DNA of 8,880 bases, taken from the NCBI GenBank assembly GCA_011170385.1, contig DUFE01000059.1:1-8880 (forward strand). The letters run 5' to 3'. The DNA is from Dehalococcoidia bacterium (GTDB taxonomy: Bacteria; Chloroflexota; Dehalococcoidia; Dehalococcoidales; W693). Made by a program: the position numbers and the translations under genes. This document shows, piece after piece, positions 6,043-8,880 of the stretch; the first letter of the stretch is position 1; the number at the start of each line of letters is the position of its first letter. Under the pieces are notes generated by a model that worked only from the letters and a program-made list of their open reading frames with translations, made no database searches and was not told the origin of the DNA.

Positions 6043-8625
6043 ATGATACCCGTTAAACTTAAAATGCGCAACTTTATGCCCTATCGAGGAGATATACCGC
6101 CGTTCTCTTTTGAGGGCATCCACACCGCCTGCATCTGCGGAGACAATGGCAACGGTAAATCGGCGCTTATTGACGCCATTACCTGGGCGCTCTGGGGCAA
6201 GACCCGCACGGAGGGCACCAAGATAAGCGATGACGCCCTCATTCACGCCGAAGAGAACGATATGGAGGTGGAGTTCGACTTTACCATCGGCGATCAGGAC
6301 TACCGCATCATCAGAAAGCACGCCAGACCCAGACGTCGAACGGCTTCCGGTCAGAGCAGCCTCGATCTTTTCATCGCCGCCAACGGCGTCTATAAATCCC
6401 TCACTGGCAACACGAAAAGCGACACTCAGCAGAAGTTAATTTCACTTCTCAATATGGATTATGACACCTTTATCAATAGCGCTTTTTTAAAGCAGGGGCA
6501 CGCCGATAAGTTCACCAAGCAGCCGCCATCCAAACGCAAAGAAGTGCTGGCAAATATATTGAGACTCTCCCTTTACGATCAGCTAGAGGAAAAAGCCCGC
6601 GAACTGGGCAGGCAATTGCAGGTGGAAAGGACACAATTAGAAACCTCCATCTGTGATATAAATCAGGAACTAGACAAGAAGCCGGAGGTCGAAGCCGGGC
6701 TGGAGCAGGCGCAGCAGGAGCTGGCTAACCTCGAAGGCTTTTTAAAGAAATGCACGGAAGCACTGAACCGGCTGCGACAGGAAAAGCAGTCCCTGGAGCA
6801 CAAGAAGCTGCAGCTGGCACAGCTCGAAGAGCATATTGAAAAGAGCCGCAGTGATCTTAATCGCTGGCATAGCCAGATGGCACAGCGCCTCAAGAGATTG
6901 GACGAATATCGGCAGCTTATTTCCCGTCGTGAAGATACAGAAGATGGATATCGCCGTTTCGGTCAGGCACAGAACCTGAACAACGAGCTTAACGAGAAGC
7001 TTCAGCGGCTTAACCGGATAAAAGACAAAAAGTCTCAACTGGAGCAGGCTATACATAAGGCGCAATCGGCTCTCCTTGCCGATCACGCTGTCGCCCGTAA
7101 CAGAATAGCCGAGCTGGAAGCCGTATCGCAGGGGCTACCGCAACTTAAAAGCAACCTCGCAAAGCTCAACGAAGAAAAGAGTCGACTGTCTGATATGGAA
7201 AACTCCTTAGAAGCAAAGAGAAACGAACAGCAACAGCTACACTCACTCGTTCACGAACTGGAACGCAGCCGGGAACAACGGCAGCGGGAGATAAAAGAGG
7301 TAGCGGAGAAGATCAACCTTCTTAATGCACAGACGGATGCAGCCTGCCCTCTATGCGAGACCAGATTAACCCACCAGGGGTTGGAAATCATCACCGATAA
7401 GTACAGCGACGATATGGATGCAAAAATAAAAGAGCAAGACGAAAGCGAAGCTGATCTTACCTCAAAGAAAGCCGAGATGGAGCTGATAACGAAAGGGATC
7501 TCTCAGATGGAAGCAGACCTGAACAGGGATAGGCTTTCTCTTCAGGGAAAGACCAGCGTTATTGTAAGATCTATCTCCGAAGCCGAAGAGGCTGATGTAA
7601 AACTGAATACGGAAAGGGAACTTCTTGCTGATATCGAATATCGCCTGGCTTCCAAAAGCTTTGCCCCTCACGAGCAGGAGGCATTAGCCGGGCTTGAATC
7701 CGAAATCGATAGCCTGGGATACGATGCCAACCAGCATGATCAAGCCATAAAGCAGGTTGCGGAGTTCCGGCAATACGAGCTGCAGCAGCAAAAGCTTGAC
7801 GAGGCGTTACGGCTGCTAGCCGTGGAGCAGCAAGAGGTCTCCAGAGCCGAAGAAGCGGTAAGAGAACTTGAAAAACGCATAGAATTCGATTCTGAAAAGA
7901 AGCAGGCGCTGGCTTCAGAACTCGAATTCCTGCCGGGGATAGAAGGCGAATTGCAACAAGCAGAAGCCGAACACCAAACTTTTACCGATAGCCAGCGACA
8001 GGCACAGGAAAAAACGGGCAACCTTAAGGGCAGGCTGGATTATCTGCTGAAACAGGAGACTGTCAGGAAAGAGAAGGAAAACCACCTTAAGCGTTTGGGC
8101 GACGAGGATAGTATATATACCACGCTGGCTACCGCTTTCGGCAAGAAGGGAATACAGGCGATGCTCATCGAAATGGCGCTCCCCGAAATCGAAACCGAAG
8201 CCAACCGCTTGCTGGGTCGCATGACCGACAACCGCATGCACGTCAAGATTGAAGCGCAACGCCAGTCTAAAAAGGGAGAGCCGATAGAAACGCTTGACAT
8301 CATTATTTCAGACGAGCTGGGTCCACGTCCCTATGAGACATATAGCGGCGGCGAAGCCTTCCGCATCGACTTTGCCATCCGCATCGCCCTTTCCCGCCTG
8401 CTGGCAAAAAGAGCCGGTGCGCCTTTGCCGACATTGATTATTGACGAGGGCTTCGGCACACAGGACAGTACCGGTATAGAGAAGCTGAAAGAAGCCATTA
8501 ACTCTATAAAGGACAGTTTCGACAAGATTATTGTTATCACTCATATGGAAGAGCTAAAAGACGCCTTCCCGACGCGCATCAACGTGGTTAAAACCGCCCA
8601 TGGCTCGACTCTCGAACTGGATTAG
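6043..8625 (+). CDS. sbcC: SbcC/Rad50-type SMC-like ATPase with zinc hook
   Basis: An 860-residue ABC/SMC-like ATPase of the SbcC/Rad50 family, which with SbcD/Mre11 processes DNA double-strand ends and hairpins. The Walker A motif GDNGNGKS is at 33-40. Two long Glu/Gln/Leu-rich coiled-coil arms flank the zinc hook CPLC (C435, C438). The C-terminal ATPase half has the signature YSGGE (767-771), the Walker B LIIDEGFG (D801, E802) and the switch histidine in VITH (H834). All catalytic motifs are present. I chose the ATG at 6043 because MIPVKLKMRNFMPYRG aligns with the normal family start. The frame stays open upstream to 5896, with another ATG at 6022, but that sequence overlaps the divergent gene and does not resemble the family. 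It is shorter than E. coli SbcC (about 1050 residues) and nearer archaeal Rad50 in size. No sbcD/mre11 gene is adjacent in this window. Confidence 0.93.
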   Translation: MIPVKLKMRNFMPYRGDIPPFSFEGIHTACICGDNGNGKSALIDAITWALWGKTRTEGTKISDDALIHAEENDMEVEFDFTIGDQDYRIIRKHARPRRRTASGQSSLDLFIAANGVYKSLTGNTKSDTQQKLISLLNMDYDTFINSAFLKQGHADKFTKQPPSKRKEVLANILRLSLYDQLEEKARELGRQLQVERTQLETSICDINQELDKKPEVEAGLEQAQQELANLEGFLKKCTEALNRLRQEKQSLEHKKLQLAQLEEHIEKSRSDLNRWHSQMAQRLKRLDEYRQLISRREDTEDGYRRFGQAQNLNNELNEKLQRLNRIKDKKSQLEQAIHKAQSALLADHAVARNRIAELEAVSQGLPQLKSNLAKLNEEKSRLSDMENSLEAKRNEQQQLHSLVHELERSREQRQREIKEVAEKINLLNAQTDAACPLCETRLTHQGLEIITDKYSDDMDAKIKEQDESEADLTSKKAEMELITKGISQMEADLNRDRLSLQGKTSVIVRSISEAEEADVKLNTERELLADIEYRLASKSFAPHEQEALAGLESEIDSLGYDANQHDQAIKQVAEFRQYELQQQKLDEALRLLAVEQQEVSRAEEAVRELEKRIEFDSEKKQALASELEFLPGIEGELQQAEAEHQTFTDSQRQAQEKTGNLKGRLDYLLKQETVRKEKENHLKRLGDEDSIYTTLATAFGKKGIQAMLIEMALPEIETEANRLLGRMTDNRMHVKIEAQRQSKKGEPIETLDIIISDELGPRPYETYSGGEAFRIDFAIRIALSRLLAKRAGAPLPTLIIDEGFGTQDSTGIEKLKEAINSIKDSFDKIIVITHMEELKDAFPTRINVVKTAHGSTLELD

Positions 8626-8626
8626 C

Positions 8627-8880
8627 CTATAAACCGAGGTCTTCGGCGATACCCTTCATCGCCTCCAGGCTCAATTCGATAAACTCGTCGAGCTCAAGCC
8701 CAAGCTCGCTGCAACTGGCAATCTGTTCCCTGCTGGCGCCGGCGGCAAAGCTCTTCTCCTTGAATCTTTTCCTTATCGACTTTGGCTCAACTCCGGACAG
8801 CTTCTTGTCCGGACGCACCAGAGCGGCTGCGGTGATCAAGCCAGTTATCGGGTCGGCGCAGTAGAGGGCTTTATCCAGAT
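8627..8880 (-). CDS. HD-domain phosphohydrolase, C-terminal part (5' end outside window)
   Basis: The frame enters from the right edge and ends at a TAG (complement of 8627-8629), giving the last 84 codons. It begins LDKALYCADPITGLITAAA, continues LVRPDKKL and then KSIRKRFKEKSFAAGASRE, and ends with a short acidic helix (GIAEDLGL). This matches the carboxyl end of a common family of small bacterial HDIG/HD hydrolases. The aspartate in CADPITG would be the last metal ligand of the HD domain; the HD pair itself lies outside the window. The substrate is unknown. An in-frame TTG at 8839 is not the real start, because the homologous sequence continues through it to the window edge. The gene is convergent with the SbcC-like gene, with a single base between the two stop codons. 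Confidence 0.8.
   Translation of the reverse strand, partial: LDKALYCADPITGLITAAALVRPDKKLSGVEPKSIRKRFKEKSFAAGASREQIASCSELGLELDEFIELSLEAMKGIAEDLGL

Noticed and set aside
8837..8839. TTG start of a 70-residue protein at the right edge
   Set aside because: The same frame continues to the window edge with sequence typical of the HD hydrolase family, so the gene is truncated by the window rather than starting here.

Overview
The window looks like a chromosomal housekeeping region from a bacterium of about 50% GC, with tightly packed genes. It shows no mobile elements, CRISPR arrays, rRNA or tRNA genes. The gene content (PEP synthase, dGTPase-like HD protein, DnaG, RpoD), the DnaG zinc motif and the general protein style suggest Chloroflexota, perhaps Dehalococcoidia. 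This assignment rests on recall and inference, and a Firmicutes-like relative is not excluded because dgt-dnaG-rpoD order also occurs there.

Left part (1-4581, + strand): the 3' end of a phosphoenolpyruvate synthase gene overlaps the start of a dGTP triphosphohydrolase-like gene (ATGA overlap). After a 71-bp gap carrying a good extended -10 promoter come DNA primase (dnaG) and the primary sigma factor (rpoD), joined by a TGATG overlap. This is a version of the classical macromolecular-synthesis cluster: dNTP pool control, replication priming and housekeeping transcription, with a dGTPase-like gene where enterobacteria have rpsU.

Middle (4591-5910, - strand): two genes point back toward rpoD. 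One is a small SRPBCC (START-like) ligand-binding protein. The other is an unusual three-part protein: N-terminal four-cysteine zinc ribbon, about 120 residues of Glu/Pro-rich acidic linker, and a C-terminal OB-fold of the tRNA_anti-like type.

Right part (6043-8880): divergent from the zinc-ribbon/OB protein is a compact SbcC/Rad50-type ATPase of about 860 residues with a CPLC zinc hook and no sbcD/mre11 partner in view. Its promoter region contains a perfect 9-bp inverted repeat that abuts a candidate extended -10. A convergent gene, cut by the window edge, is the C-terminal part of an HD-domain phosphohydrolase; it ends one base from the SbcC stop.

I did not find a clearly new biological system. 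The most unusual items are the zinc ribbon/acidic linker/OB-fold protein, its divergent arrangement with a Rad50-like gene across a probable operator, and two promoters (dnaG and the SbcC gene) predicted to give mRNAs with almost no 5' leader.
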